NCBI GenBank assembly: GCA_913042035.1
Contig: CAJWIN010000003.1
Span: 1-52,663, forward strand
Direction: 5' to 3'
From: an uncultured Gammaproteobacteria bacterium
Lineage (GTDB): Bacteria; Pseudomonadota; Gammaproteobacteria; Poriferisulfidales; GCA-002705445
DNA length: 52,663 nucleotides
Shown here: in pieces, positions 37,455-46,280 of the stretch
Position numbering within the stretch: the first letter of the stretch is position 1
How the letters are laid out: each line of letters starts with the position of its first letter
Program-made: the position numbers and the translations under genes
The notes under the pieces: generated by a model
What the model saw: the letters and a program-made list of their open reading frames with translations, nothing else
What the model was told of the DNA's origin: nothing
The model's database searches: none

Positions 37455-38573
37455 ATGCAACTAATTTTTCATAAATCTGAAAAATATATTGAAGAAGATA
37501 TTTTTTACTATATTAGTGATCAAAGAGACAAACACTCGATGATTAAACCTAAGAAAGAAGATTTAATCAGTATGACTGTGGACTCTGAAAATTTAACTAC
37601 ACCTAGTAAAAAAAAAATAGCTAATGTACTTTATCCTTTCAAAAAAAATAGTATTGACAAAATATACATAGGTTTGAGTTTTCCTTTATTTTCCAATAAT
37701 TGGGCAGCATCTTACTTGAGATATCTCCTAAAGATTATCAAAAAAGATGGATCAATAATTCTCCCGGTATATCCAGAAGAGCAAGCAAATGAAAAAGGGA
37801 TGTGGTCACGAAGCTTTTTAGAAAATATTTTTACCAGTAGAACTGGCTGGACTGGTACAAATAATGTTTGGGCAGAAAACGATGGCGTCATGTCAATGAG
37901 AATTGGAAAGAAATTTCCAAAAAAAATTAATAGTACGCTAAATTTTTTCTTAGAGGAAATCGGCAATCAGTCATTTAGGTATGATTTTGAAAATAAAGAA
38001 AGTAATAATTTAAATTTAGTCAAAAATATTTGGTCAATAAGCAAACTTAGTTCGATTGTGGAAAAAATAATACAAGATAAATTTGCTAATAATAAAATTA
38101 CATATTGCGATATTGGAAATGACCCTTACCTAGCTTTTGAAATTAATGTAAGCAGCTATATCAAAATCAAAAAAACTATTCTCATGACTGATAATGAAGA
38201 TTTATATTCTGAATTAAACAACTATTTTTCCTATAGAAACACAGCTGATTATGAAAGACTCGATAAGAGTAATTTTAAAAATATCTCATTAGCAAATCCG
38301 GATGTAATTACAATTATTTATAATTCTAATAATAAAGAGATTCTTGATGAGGTTGTAAATTGCTGTCCTAATTCAGTTGTAGTTTTTTACGGAATTTTAG
38401 ATAGCAGAGACAATACCTATGATAAGTACAATATTTCCAATTATTCATCAATAGTTGCAGCAAAATTAGATTCTAAAAAAACTATAAATCATTATTCTGA
38501 TATAATTGAGGATGAAATTAATAGCGAAATTAAAGCTGAAGGTGAAAAAATATATGTTTTGACCCCAAAATAA
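37455..38573 (+). CDS. Uncharacterised protein, possibly with methyltransferase-like halves
   Basis: I do not recognise this 372-aa protein with certainty. The segment SYLRYLLKIIKKDGSIILPVYPEE (about residues 88-111) looks like the late strand region of a class I methyltransferase. The segment ITYCDIGNDPYLAFEINV (about 215-232) looks like a nucleotide-binding first strand, but the glycine-rich loop is degenerate. No membrane segments or signal peptide are seen. AAGGAAAG precedes the ATG. The next gene starts one base after its stop, so the two products are probably made together. Function unknown. Confidence 0.75.
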   Translation: MQLIFHKSEKYIEEDIFYYISDQRDKHSMIKPKKEDLISMTVDSENLTTPSKKKIANVLYPFKKNSIDKIYIGLSFPLFSNNWAASYLRYLLKIIKKDGSIILPVYPEEQANEKGMWSRSFLENIFTSRTGWTGTNNVWAENDGVMSMRIGKKFPKKINSTLNFFLEEIGNQSFRYDFENKESNNLNLVKNIWSISKLSSIVEKIIQDKFANNKITYCDIGNDPYLAFEINVSSYIKIKKTILMTDNEDLYSELNNYFSYRNTADYERLDKSNFKNISLANPDVITIIYNSNNKEILDEVVNCCPNSVVVFYGILDSRDNTYDKYNISNYSSIVAAKLDSKKTINHYSDIIEDEINSEIKAEGEKIYVLTPK

Positions 38574-38574
38574 T

Positions 38575-39351
38575 ATGGCATTTAAAAAATACTCTAGAAA
38601 CCCATATAATCCTTTGTCGGATAAGCCATATAAATTATCAAGATCACGAATTGATAACTATCTCAATTGTCCACGATGTTTTTACATGCATGAAAAAAAA
38701 GGAATTAAAGCACCTTCTGGCCCTACGTTCACTTTAAACAACGCTGTTGATAATTTATATAAAAATGAATTTGATTTATATAGAAAAGAAAAAAAGCCAC
38801 ATCCAATAATGATAAAAAATAATCTAGATTGCATACCTTATGAAAATGAGAATCTTGATCAATGGAGAAATGCTTTTAAAGGTATTCAGTGGCATGATAA
38901 AGAAACAAATTTTTTATTTTTCGGTGGTATTGATGATATCTGGATTAACAGCAACGATGAACTGCATATTGTCGACTATAAAGCTACAGCAAAAAAAACA
39001 TTTAATCCTAATTTTGATACAGGTTGGGAGGTTTGTTATAAAAAACAAATAGAAATATACCAATGGTTATTTAAGAAAAATGGCTTCAAAGTTTCAAATA
39101 TTGGTTACATTATTTATGCGAATGGTAAATCTAATCTAAAGAAATTTGATGGTAATTTAACTTTTGATCAACATTTGTATCCTTTGGTATGCAATACCGA
39201 TTGGATTGATAAAATAATACCTGAAATATATGATTGCCTAAATTCTGAGAAACTTCCAAGAAGCGGTGGCGGATGGAATGGAGAAGGTTGTGAGCAATGC
39301 GCATACAAGAAAAAATTATTTGATATTTTTAAATCCCATATATCTAAATAG
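38575..39351 (+). CDS. PD-(D/E)XK nuclease-fold protein with flanking CxxC pairs
   Basis: A Cas4/RecB-like nuclease fold. Motifs: SRSRIDNYLNCPRCFYMHEKKGI (Cys32, Cys35), GGIDDIWI (Asp120/121), the catalytic LHIVDYKAT (Asp134, Lys136), KKQIEIYQWLF (Gln158, Tyr162) and a C-terminal CEQCAYKK (Cys239, Cys242). Four cysteines placed before and after the nuclease core resemble the iron-sulfur staple of Cas4 and AddB proteins, though the spacing differs. The family is widespread as a hypothetical protein in marine bacteria and its role is not established. There is no CRISPR array or recBCD-type helicase nearby. 258 aa. Confidence 0.85.
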   Translation: MAFKKYSRNPYNPLSDKPYKLSRSRIDNYLNCPRCFYMHEKKGIKAPSGPTFTLNNAVDNLYKNEFDLYRKEKKPHPIMIKNNLDCIPYENENLDQWRNAFKGIQWHDKETNFLFFGGIDDIWINSNDELHIVDYKATAKKTFNPNFDTGWEVCYKKQIEIYQWLFKKNGFKVSNIGYIIYANGKSNLKKFDGNLTFDQHLYPLVCNTDWIDKIIPEIYDCLNSEKLPRSGGGWNGEGCEQCAYKKKLFDIFKSHISK

Positions 39352-39359
39352 TTTCTAAT

Positions 39360-39686
39360 TTAAGTAAAAACTGCCGCAAAATAAGGCACCCAAGCGTATA
39401 TAATTATGGCAGTAAAACCAATTTCAAAAATCGTAACTTTCTTAAAAAAAGATGCTTCTTGATTTGATTCTGAGGATGAAAATTTCACAATCAACATAAC
39501 AATATCAAACATTAAAACCATTATATATATAGGTAATGTTGCGGGAATCGCTAAAGTTAGGATAGTATCAATTACATTGCTTAATATAAGTTCTGTATCT
39601 TTAGCTGGAGCTAATATTAAAAAAGCAAAACCAAGTAATATTAATAAAAATCTAAGTACACCTATTTTTTTTATAAATATATTAAT
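39360..39686 (-). CDS. Small multi-pass membrane protein downstream of sat, non-standard start
   Basis: The 340-nt gap after sat holds one long open frame on the minus strand. Its C-terminal part reads FFKKVTIFEIGFTAIIIYAW and then VPYFAAVFT before the stop at 39362-39360. Further upstream it reads VLRFLLILLGFAFLILAPAK, VIDTILTLAIPATLPIYIMV and LMFDIVMLIVKFSSSE, giving three to four membrane segments in about 108 residues. The only candidate start that includes the first helix is ATT at 39686-39684, 6 nt after the sat stop, with GGAGGA in the sat 3' end as ribosome binding site; the first in-frame ATG lies well inside. Either it uses a rare start or it is decaying. A sat-linked membrane protein recalls AprM of sulfur oxidisers, but I cannot show homology. 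Confidence 0.55.
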   Translation of the reverse strand: MNIFIKKIGVLRFLLILLGFAFLILAPAKDTELILSNVIDTILTLAIPATLPIYIMVLMFDIVMLIVKFSSSESNQEASFFKKVTIFEIGFTAIIIYAWVPYFAAVFT

Positions 39687-39692
39687 TTTTCT

Positions 39693-40874
39693 TTATTCCT
39701 CCATGTAATGCTTCATTAATACTTCTGCTACTTCTGGTCTAGCAAATTCCTTAGGGAGACTTTCTCCTTTTGAAAGCATTTCTCTTACTTTAGTTCCAGA
39801 AAGAATTACAAAATCATCTTTTGTATGATCCTCTACATCTCTCATCATAACAACTTTATTAAGTTTTTTTGAATAAGCTGTATGGTCAGCTTTAAAAATT
39901 TTTATTTCAAGGGAATCTTCAGGAATATTATCAAAAATAATCTGAGCATCGAAGGCACCATAAAAATCACCTACTCCTGCATGATCTCTTCCAACAATCA
40001 AATAACTACACCCACAATTTTGTCTAAAAACCGCATGCAATAGTGCTTCTCTTGGCCCAGCGTAAAGCATATCAAAGCCATATCCTGTTATCATTACATA
40101 ATCTTTAGGAAAATAATGATCTACCATCGTCCTAATTGCAGTGTCTCTTACATCAGCAGGTATATCTCCTGGTTTAAGTTTCCCAAGTAACATATGTATT
40201 AAAATTCCATCAGCGTTGACTCGTTCACCTGCCATTCTGCATAATTCTTCGTGTGCTCTATGCATTGGATTTCGTGTTTGAAAAGCAACTACATTTTTCC
40301 AGCCCTTTGCTTCTATTGATGACCTTATTTGCATTGCAGTTCTGAAAGTTTCACCAAAATCTTTTTCAAAATAACTATAGTTGATTACATTCACGCTTCC
40401 ACTTATCAATAAATCTCCCTGCTCATAGAAAGTTTTAACTCCAGGATGAGATTGATCTTTAGTTCCGTAAACTTTATCAACAATATTATCTATTTCACTT
40501 GCACTTAATTTTTCAATTTTACTAATTTTTTGTATGGCTATTATTTGCTGCCCTTCAACATTTGGATCTATTAAAGCGACGCTTTCTCCCTCTTCAAAAT
40601 CTAGCTCTTGATTTGTTAAGTTTACAACTGGCGTAGGCCAAAAAAGACCATTATCTAACTGCATTTTATTTGCAACAGAAATGACATCTTTTTTATCCAT
40701 AAATCCATGCAGTGGCGTAAAATATCCTGCACCCAACATTACTAAATTTGCTGCTGCTGCAGAATTTACTTTCATTTTTTTCATTGATCTCGCAGCATCT
40801 AAAAGAGCAATTTTTTCTTCTTCTGTGCTAACTATTTTTGGCATTAGTTCAACTGAACCATGTGGTTTTATCAT
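39693..40874 (-). CDS. sat: Sulfate adenylyltransferase (single-chain ATP sulfurylase)
   Basis: Sat interconverts sulfate + ATP and APS + pyrophosphate. The catalytic loop QTRNPMHRAHEEL (near residue 197, with the HxxH pair) and the second motif YLIVGRDHAGVGDFYG near 292 are intact. The length of 393 aa fits the homo-oligomeric Sat seen in sulfur oxidisers and many other bacteria, not the CysD/CysN type of E. coli. No APS kinase domain is fused. Neither aprAB nor cysC/cysH is in the window, so direction (assimilation or oxidation of sulfur compounds) cannot be decided here. AAGGGG precedes the ATG. Confidence 0.95.
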   Translation of the reverse strand: MIKPHGSVELMPKIVSTEEEKIALLDAARSMKKMKVNSAAAANLVMLGAGYFTPLHGFMDKKDVISVANKMQLDNGLFWPTPVVNLTNQELDFEEGESVALIDPNVEGQQIIAIQKISKIEKLSASEIDNIVDKVYGTKDQSHPGVKTFYEQGDLLISGSVNVINYSYFEKDFGETFRTAMQIRSSIEAKGWKNVVAFQTRNPMHRAHEELCRMAGERVNADGILIHMLLGKLKPGDIPADVRDTAIRTMVDHYFPKDYVMITGYGFDMLYAGPREALLHAVFRQNCGCSYLIVGRDHAGVGDFYGAFDAQIIFDNIPEDSLEIKIFKADHTAYSKKLNKVVMMRDVEDHTKDDFVILSGTKVREMLSKGESLPKEFARPEVAEVLMKHYMEE

Positions 40875-40989
40875 TGTTTTCCCCTTAATTCTATTCGTTA
40901 AAACCTTAATATAATTTCTTTATTATCTACATTACGGTATGATTATCTCATAAAAGATATAATACTAAAAAATAAATACTAAAACTAAG

Positions 40990-41655
40990 ATGAAAAATTT
41001 TATAGCCCCATCAATTTTATCAGCTGATTTTGCACAACTAGGAAAAGAAGTTGATAATGTAATATTAGCAGGTGCTGATATTATTCATTTTGATGTAATG
41101 GATAATCACTATGTTCCTAATTTAACTATAGGACCTCTTGTATGTAAATCACTTTCAGATTATGGAGTAAAGAAACCAATAGATGTTCATTTAATGACAT
41201 CTCCAGTAGATGATTTAATAGTGCAATTTTGTGATGCTGGAGCATCCATGATTTCATTTCATCCCGAAGCAACTCAACACATTGATAGAAGTATAGAGCT
41301 CATAAAGTCAAGAAATTGCAAAGCCGGTATTGCTCTTAATCCAGCCTCACCTCTATCACTTCTTGATCATATTCTCGATAAAATAGATTTTATCCTAATA
41401 ATGTCAGTTAATCCTGGTTTTGGAGGACAAAAATTTATTTCTAACTCACTTGAAAAAATTAAAAAATGCAAAGAAATGATTGATAATTCTAGTTATAACA
41501 TAGAAATAGAAGTTGATGGTGGAATAGGAATTAATAATATTAAAGATATAAAAAATGCCGGGGCTAATATATTTGTAGCCGGCTCAGCAATATTTAATTC
41601 AGATAGTTACAGCGATGCCATTGAAAAAATGAAGCAAGAAATTTCGGCTGACTAA
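40990..41655 (+). CDS. rpe: Ribulose-phosphate 3-epimerase
   Basis: Rpe interconverts ribulose 5-phosphate and xylulose 5-phosphate. TIM-barrel motifs are all present: IAPSILSADFAQLGKEV, IIHFDVMDNHYVPNLTIGP, DVHLMTSPVDD, IALNPASPLS, MSVNPGFGGQKFI and EVDGGIGINNI. The length of 221 aa is normal. It heads the trp genes, as in Pseudomonas and relatives, except that the usual gph gene is missing: trpE starts 4 nt after the rpe stop. A TATAAT at 40958-40963 may be its -10 box. Confidence 0.96.
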   Translation: MKNFIAPSILSADFAQLGKEVDNVILAGADIIHFDVMDNHYVPNLTIGPLVCKSLSDYGVKKPIDVHLMTSPVDDLIVQFCDAGASMISFHPEATQHIDRSIELIKSRNCKAGIALNPASPLSLLDHILDKIDFILIMSVNPGFGGQKFISNSLEKIKKCKEMIDNSSYNIEIEVDGGIGINNIKDIKNAGANIFVAGSAIFNSDSYSDAIEKMKQEISAD

Positions 41656-41659
41656 AAAA

Positions 41660-43123
41660 ATGACAAAAGAAGATTTTATAAAATTTGCTAGTCAAGGAAA
41701 TTCTAGAGTTTCTGTAAATAAGATAATCGAAGATTTTGACAAAAATCCTCTTCAAGTCTATAAAATCTTAAATAATAAAAATGCATTTTTATTTGAATCT
41801 GGTTCGAACAAAGGAAAGTGGAGCAGATACTCCATTATTGGAACCCAATCTAAAGAAATTATAAAAGTACAAGACAATATAATCACATATATTAATGATG
41901 GCCACACCAAAGAGATAGAAAGCAAAGATCCTTTGGGGTGGATAGAAAAGTTCTATGCTGAAAATAAAGTTTCTAATCTTCCAAAGGATGTTCCTTTTTC
42001 TGGAGGTTTAGTTGGTTATTTTGGATACGAAACAATTAGCTTGATTGAAGAAAAGTTAAAAAATAAAAAAAAAGATAGTTTAGGAGTCCCTGATATCTTT
42101 CTATTTGTGTGTAACGAAATTATTATATTTGATAATTTAAAAAAATGTATTCACATTATTGTAAATACAAAAACAAATGAAGAAAATAGTTACGAAAATT
42201 CAATCTCAAGAATTGACGAAATTGAAAAGTTAATCTGTAAAAAAAATAAAATACCTCCCTCAGAAAAAAATTTAGGCAAAGATGAGTTCACATCCTCATT
42301 TAAAAAAGAAAATTTTATGAGTGCTGTTAATAAAACAAAAGAATATATTTCTGATGGCGATGTTATGCAGGTTGTATTATCACAAAGATTAACAAAAAAA
42401 TTTGAAGGTAATCCAATTGACATGTATGAAGCTCTTAGAGACATGAACCCTTCACCATACATGTACTTTTTAGACATGGATGGATTTCAAATAATTGGAT
42501 CTTCTCCAGAAATTTTAGTTAAATTAGAAGATAAAAAAGTTACTGTTCGGCCAATTGCTGGAACAAGGCCAAGAGGTCAAGATGAGTTGGAAGATTTAAC
42601 GAATGAAAAAGATTTACTAAAAGACCCAAAAGAAATAGCAGAGCACTTAATGCTTATTGATCTTGGAAGGAATGATATTGGAAGAATATCTAAAGTCGGG
42701 ACTGTTAAGCTTACTGAAAAAATGATCATAGAAAGATATTCTCATGTAATGCATATCGTCTCTAATGTTACAGGAGAGATTGAGGATGATACAAAACCAC
42801 TTGATATATTAAGAGCAACTTTTCCTGCTGGAACTGTTTCCGGAGCCCCAAAAATTCGTGCAATGGAAATTATTAATGAGCTTGAACCTTTGAAAAGAGG
42901 TATATATTCTGGAGCAATAGGATATCTTTCTTGGACAGGTGATCTTGATACGGCATTATCTATTAGAACTGCTGTAATAAAAGATAATTTAATTCATGTT
43001 CAAGCAGGTGCTGGTATAGTTTATGATTCGGTACCAGAAACAGAATGGGAAGAAACTATGAATAAAGCTATGGCGCTTTTAAAAGCGTCTGAAAAAGTTA
43101 ATATCTCAAATGAGGATGCATAA
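41660..43123 (+). CDS. trpE: Anthranilate synthase component I
   Basis: TrpE makes anthranilate from chorismate using ammonia delivered by TrpG. The N-terminal regulatory part contains the tryptophan-pocket element LFESGSNKGKWSRYSIIG (LLES-type, near residue 50). The catalytic part has DVMQVVLSQRL, MNPSPYMYF, GSSPEIL, RPIAGTRPRG, DLGRNDIGRI, SHVMHIVSNV and FPAGTVSGAPKIRAMEII. The length of 487 aa is normal. The pocket suggests feedback inhibition by tryptophan. No leader peptide or attenuator is visible in the 4 nt before it. Confidence 0.97.
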   Translation: MTKEDFIKFASQGNSRVSVNKIIEDFDKNPLQVYKILNNKNAFLFESGSNKGKWSRYSIIGTQSKEIIKVQDNIITYINDGHTKEIESKDPLGWIEKFYAENKVSNLPKDVPFSGGLVGYFGYETISLIEEKLKNKKKDSLGVPDIFLFVCNEIIIFDNLKKCIHIIVNTKTNEENSYENSISRIDEIEKLICKKNKIPPSEKNLGKDEFTSSFKKENFMSAVNKTKEYISDGDVMQVVLSQRLTKKFEGNPIDMYEALRDMNPSPYMYFLDMDGFQIIGSSPEILVKLEDKKVTVRPIAGTRPRGQDELEDLTNEKDLLKDPKEIAEHLMLIDLGRNDIGRISKVGTVKLTEKMIIERYSHVMHIVSNVTGEIEDDTKPLDILRATFPAGTVSGAPKIRAMEIINELEPLKRGIYSGAIGYLSWTGDLDTALSIRTAVIKDNLIHVQAGAGIVYDSVPETEWEETMNKAMALLKASEKVNISNEDA

Positions 43124-43705
43124 ATGATTTTGATGATAGACAATTATGATTCTTTTACATATAACATAGTTCAATATTTAGGAGAACTAGGAGCAAATGT
43201 AAAAGTTGTTAGGAATGATATGATTTCTACAAAAGACATAGAGTATATGGAGCCAGAAAAAATTGTAATATCACCTGGGCCTTGTACTCCAAAAGAAGCT
43301 GGCATTTCAATCGAAGCCATAAATCACTTTCATTCTAAATTACCAATTCTCGGAATTTGTCTAGGACATCAAAGTATAGGAGCTGCTTTTGGTGGCAATA
43401 TAATAAAGGCTAAAAAAATTATGCATGGTAAAACATCATTAATATATCATCATCAAAACTATATATTTAAAGATCTGCCAACTCCTTATACAGCAACTAG
43501 ATATCACTCTTTAGTAATCGAGGAAGAAACTATGCCTGATTGCTTAGAAATTATTGCAGAAACCAAATCAGATGATAAAAGTGAAAACGAAATAATGGCA
43601 ATTAGACATAAAGATTTTCATACGTATGGTGTACAATTTCATCCAGAATCAATTATGAGTGAGCACGGGCATCAAATTTTAAAAAATTTTCTTGAAATTA
43701 AATGA
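43124..43705 (+). CDS. trpG: Anthranilate synthase component II (glutamine amidotransferase)
   Basis: TrpG hydrolyses glutamine for TrpE. The class I amidotransferase triad is visible: Cys in [17 protein letters not shown] (near residue 79) and His/Glu in [14 protein letters not shown] (near 170). [20 protein letters not shown] at the N-terminus and [13 protein letters not shown] are also family marks. The length of 193 aa is normal. It begins directly after the trpE stop and overlaps the trpD part by 4 nt. Confidence 0.97.
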   Translation: MILMIDNYDSFTYNIVQYLGELGANVKVVRNDMISTKDIEYMEPEKIVISPGPCTPKEAGISIEAINHFHSKLPILGICLGHQSIGAAFGGNIIKAKKIMHGKTSLIYHHQNYIFKDLPTPYTATRYHSLVIEEETMPDCLEIIAETKSDDKSENEIMAIRHKDFHTYGVQFHPESIMSEHGHQILKNFLEIK

Positions 43706-45513
43706 ATATAAATGAAGCAGTAGAAAAGTTTTCGTCTGGCGAAAATCTGAAAAAAAACGAAATTAAAGAAGTATTTCTAAGTATTATGAATAATGAATGC
43801 AATGATGCTGAGATTATTGCTTTTTTGATGACACTTAAAACCAAAGGGGAAACCGTTGAAGAAATTGCAGGTGCTGCTGAAGTTTTAAGAGAAATGTGTC
43901 AAAAATTAAAATTAGGTTCAAACGAATTAGTTGATACCTGTGGAACTGGTGGAGATGGGCAAAATACTTTTAATATATCAACTGCTTCAGCTATTGTAGC
44001 TGCGGCTGCAGGTGTAAAAATTGCTAAACATGGAAATAAATCAATTTCTAGTAAATCAGGTAGTGCTGATCTTCTAGAATATTCAGGAATCAATATTGAT
44101 TTAGATGAAGAGCAAGCAAAAAAATGTTTTGATGACCACGGTATTACATTTATGTTTGCCCCAAAATATCATAAAGCAATGAAGAGTGTCTCAACTGTTA
44201 GAAAAAATATTAAAACAAGAACAATTTTTAATGTATTAGGACCACTGTCTAATCCTGCAAATGCAAATTTTCAAATTTTAGGAGTTTATGATAAAGATTT
44301 AATTTTGCCAATTGCTAAGGTATTAAAAGATATTGGCATACAAAAAGCTTTGGTGGTCCATTCGGAAGATGGGCTAGATGAAATATCTTGCGAAAAAAAT
44401 ACATATATTGCTGAACTAAAAGACGGTGATATCTCTGAATATATAATTAACCCTAAAGATTTTGACTTGCAAGTTACATCACTAGAGTCTTTAAAAGTAA
44501 ATACAGTTGAAGAAAGTTATAAAATTTTTATCAAGATGTTAAATAATCAAGACGAAGCAGCAGTTAATATTGTGAGTTTAAATGCTGGTGCTGCAATATA
44601 TATTTCTGGAATTAAAAATGATCTAAAAAGTGGGATAGAGCTTGCAAAAGAAATTATTATTTCTGGGGCAGCTATGAAAAAATTTGATGATATTAAAAAT
44701 TCTATGCCCGAAAAAGTAAAAACACCTAAAATTTTGGAAGAAATTTTGGAAAATAAAGCAAAAGAGGTAGCCGAGAGAAAGACAAAAATTTCGGTTCAGG
44801 ATTTAAAAGAAATTGACTATATGAGATCTTTAAGAAGAGATTTTAAAACTGCATTGCTAAATAAAATTAGACAAAATAAAAATGCCGTAATCGCAGAAAT
44901 AAAGAGAGCTTCTCCTTCCATGGGGGAACTTAATATGAATATTATTCCAGCAAAGGTTGCTTCTGATTTTGAAACTATGGGGGCTGCTTGTTTATCTGTC
45001 TTGACAGATGCTAAATACTTTAAAGGTTCAGGCGCTATTTTAGAAATGGCAAAAAAAGGTTGTGGCATTCCTGTCCTTAGAAAAGATTTCATTATAGATG
45101 AATATCAAATAGACGAATCTGTAACCATGGGTGCTGATTGTATATTACTTATAGCTTCTGCTTTAGAAAAAAACTTAATGAAAAAACTTTATGACGCTGC
45201 AAAAATTAGAGATTTAGACGTAATTGTTGAAGTTCATGATCATAGTGAGCTTGAAGTTGCTCTTGAAATAGATTGCGACATTATTGGTATTAATAATAGA
45301 AATCTTCATACCTTTGAAGTTGATTTAAATACGACAGTGAATTTAATACAATATTTAAAGAATGATCAGCTTGTAATTGCCGAGAGTGGAATTCATACTA
45401 GTCAAGACGTTAAAAAAATGAATGATTGTGGAATAAATACTTTTTTAGTTGGTGAGTCATTCATGACCACAAATGATCCGATAAATAAATTTAAAGAAAT
45501 ATTTATAAAGTAA
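43702..45513 (+). CDS. trpDC: Fused anthranilate phosphoribosyltransferase / indole-3-glycerol phosphate synthase (TrpD-TrpC)
   Basis: One continuous frame encodes two successive enzymes of tryptophan synthesis. Residues 1-340 are Trp[20 protein letters not shown] near residue 72, [19 protein letters not shown] near 110, [15 protein letters not shown] near 170. Residues about 345-603 are Trp[33 protein letters not shown] near 395, [34 protein letters not shown] and AESGI. The TrpC motif that normally sits at its N-terminus follows TrpD with almost no linker. In most gammaproteobacteria trpD and trpC are separate, and E. coli instead fuses G-D and C-F. No trpF, trpB or trpA is in the window. 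Confidence 0.95.
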   Translation: MNINEAVEKFSSGENLKKNEIKEVFLSIMNNECNDAEIIAFLMTLKTKGETVEEIAGAAEVLREMCQKLKLGSNELVDTCGTGGDGQNTFNISTASAIVAAAAGVKIAKHGNKSISSKSGSADLLEYSGINIDLDEEQAKKCFDDHGITFMFAPKYHKAMKSVSTVRKNIKTRTIFNVLGPLSNPANANFQILGVYDKDLILPIAKVLKDIGIQKALVVHSEDGLDEISCEKNTYIAELKDGDISEYIINPKDFDLQVTSLESLKVNTVEESYKIFIKMLNNQDEAAVNIVSLNAGAAIYISGIKNDLKSGIELAKEIIISGAAMKKFDDIKNSMPEKVKTPKILEEILENKAKEVAERKTKISVQDLKEIDYMRSLRRDFKTALLNKIRQNKNAVIAEIKRASPSMGELNMNIIPAKVASDFETMGAACLSVLTDAKYFKGSGAILEMAKKGCGIPVLRKDFIIDEYQIDESVTMGADCILLIASALEKNLMKKLYDAAKIRDLDVIVEVHDHSELEVALEIDCDIIGINNRNLHTFEVDLNTTVNLIQYLKNDQLVIAESGIHTSQDVKKMNDCGINTFLVGESFMTTNDPINKFKEIFIK

Positions 45514-45514
45514 A

Positions 45515-46087
45515 TTGAAAATTGTAATTAAAAATTGTTCGCAGTGTGGATCAAGTAATATCAATTTTTCTGTTCCTTCCGGCGATAACAGAAATAGATA
45601 TATTTGCAAAGACTGTGGTTACATTCATTATCAAAATCCTAATATTGTTGCGGGCTCTATTTTAGAATGGAACAATAAAATCTTATTGTGCAAAAGAGCT
45701 ATAGAGCCTAGAATTAATTGCTGGACATTGCCCGCTGGTTTTTTGGAAAATGAAGAACCTCTAGAAGCTGGAGCTGCAAGAGAATGTATTGAAGAAGCAA
45801 ACGCATACTCTGATGATATGAGAATTTTCTCTATCTATAGTCTAGTGCATATCAGTCAAATATACATTATGTATTATGGAACTCTGAAGGATGGCAAACA
45901 TAGTCCAGGCCCAGAAGAATCTTTTGACACAAAATTATATAGTAAAGATGAAATCCCTTGGAGTGAATTAGCTTTTCCAATTATTAATGAGAATCTTGAA
46001 TTATTTTATGAAAAAGGGATAACAAATACTCCTCATACAGGAAGTGTTGATAAAGTTAACAACGAATACATAATCACTAGAAACTAA
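45515..46087 (+). CDS. Nudix hydrolase with N-terminal zinc ribbon
   Basis: The Nudix box is perfect: GFLENEEPLEAGAARECIEE (GX5EX7REUXEE) near residue 75. An N-terminal zinc ribbon has CSQCGS and CKDCGY pairs (residues 8-36), as in NudC-like and related ADP-sugar/NAD pyrophosphatase families; the SQPWPFPxS motif of true NudC is absent. The TTG at 45515, one base after the trpDC stop, is the only start that keeps the zinc ribbon. 190 aa. The substrate cannot be read from the sequence. Confidence 0.88.
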   Translation: MKIVIKNCSQCGSSNINFSVPSGDNRNRYICKDCGYIHYQNPNIVAGSILEWNNKILLCKRAIEPRINCWTLPAGFLENEEPLEAGAARECIEEANAYSDDMRIFSIYSLVHISQIYIMYYGTLKDGKHSPGPEESFDTKLYSKDEIPWSELAFPIINENLELFYEKGITNTPHTGSVDKVNNEYIITRN

Positions 46088-46091
46088 TTTA

Positions 46092-46280
46092 ATGGATATC
46101 AATGAAAAGGAATCTTATTGTCCTTACTGCGGAGAAGTCATCTCTTTGTTAATTGATGACTCAGTAAGTAGTCAAGAGTATGTAGAAGATTGTCAAGTGT
46201 GTTGCAGCCCAATCTTAATTAGTGTAGAAATTGATTATGAAGAAAATATATATATAAATACTAAAAAAGAAAACGAATAA
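46092..46280 (+). CDS. CPXCG-motif cysteine-rich small protein
   Basis: A 62-aa protein of the CPXCG family: YCPYCGEVISLLIDDS, then YVEDCQVCCSPILISVEID, giving two Cys pairs for one zinc knuckle. The family is common and uncharacterised in proteobacteria. It begins 4 nt after the Nudix gene and shares one base with the PrsW-type gene, so the three are likely one transcript. Confidence 0.88.
   Translation: MDINEKESYCPYCGEVISLLIDDSVSSQEYVEDCQVCCSPILISVEIDYEENIYINTKKENE

Noticed and set aside
38575-39351. Cas4 and a CRISPR system
   Set aside because: The nuclease fold and cysteines resemble Cas4, but no repeat-spacer array or other cas gene exists in the window.
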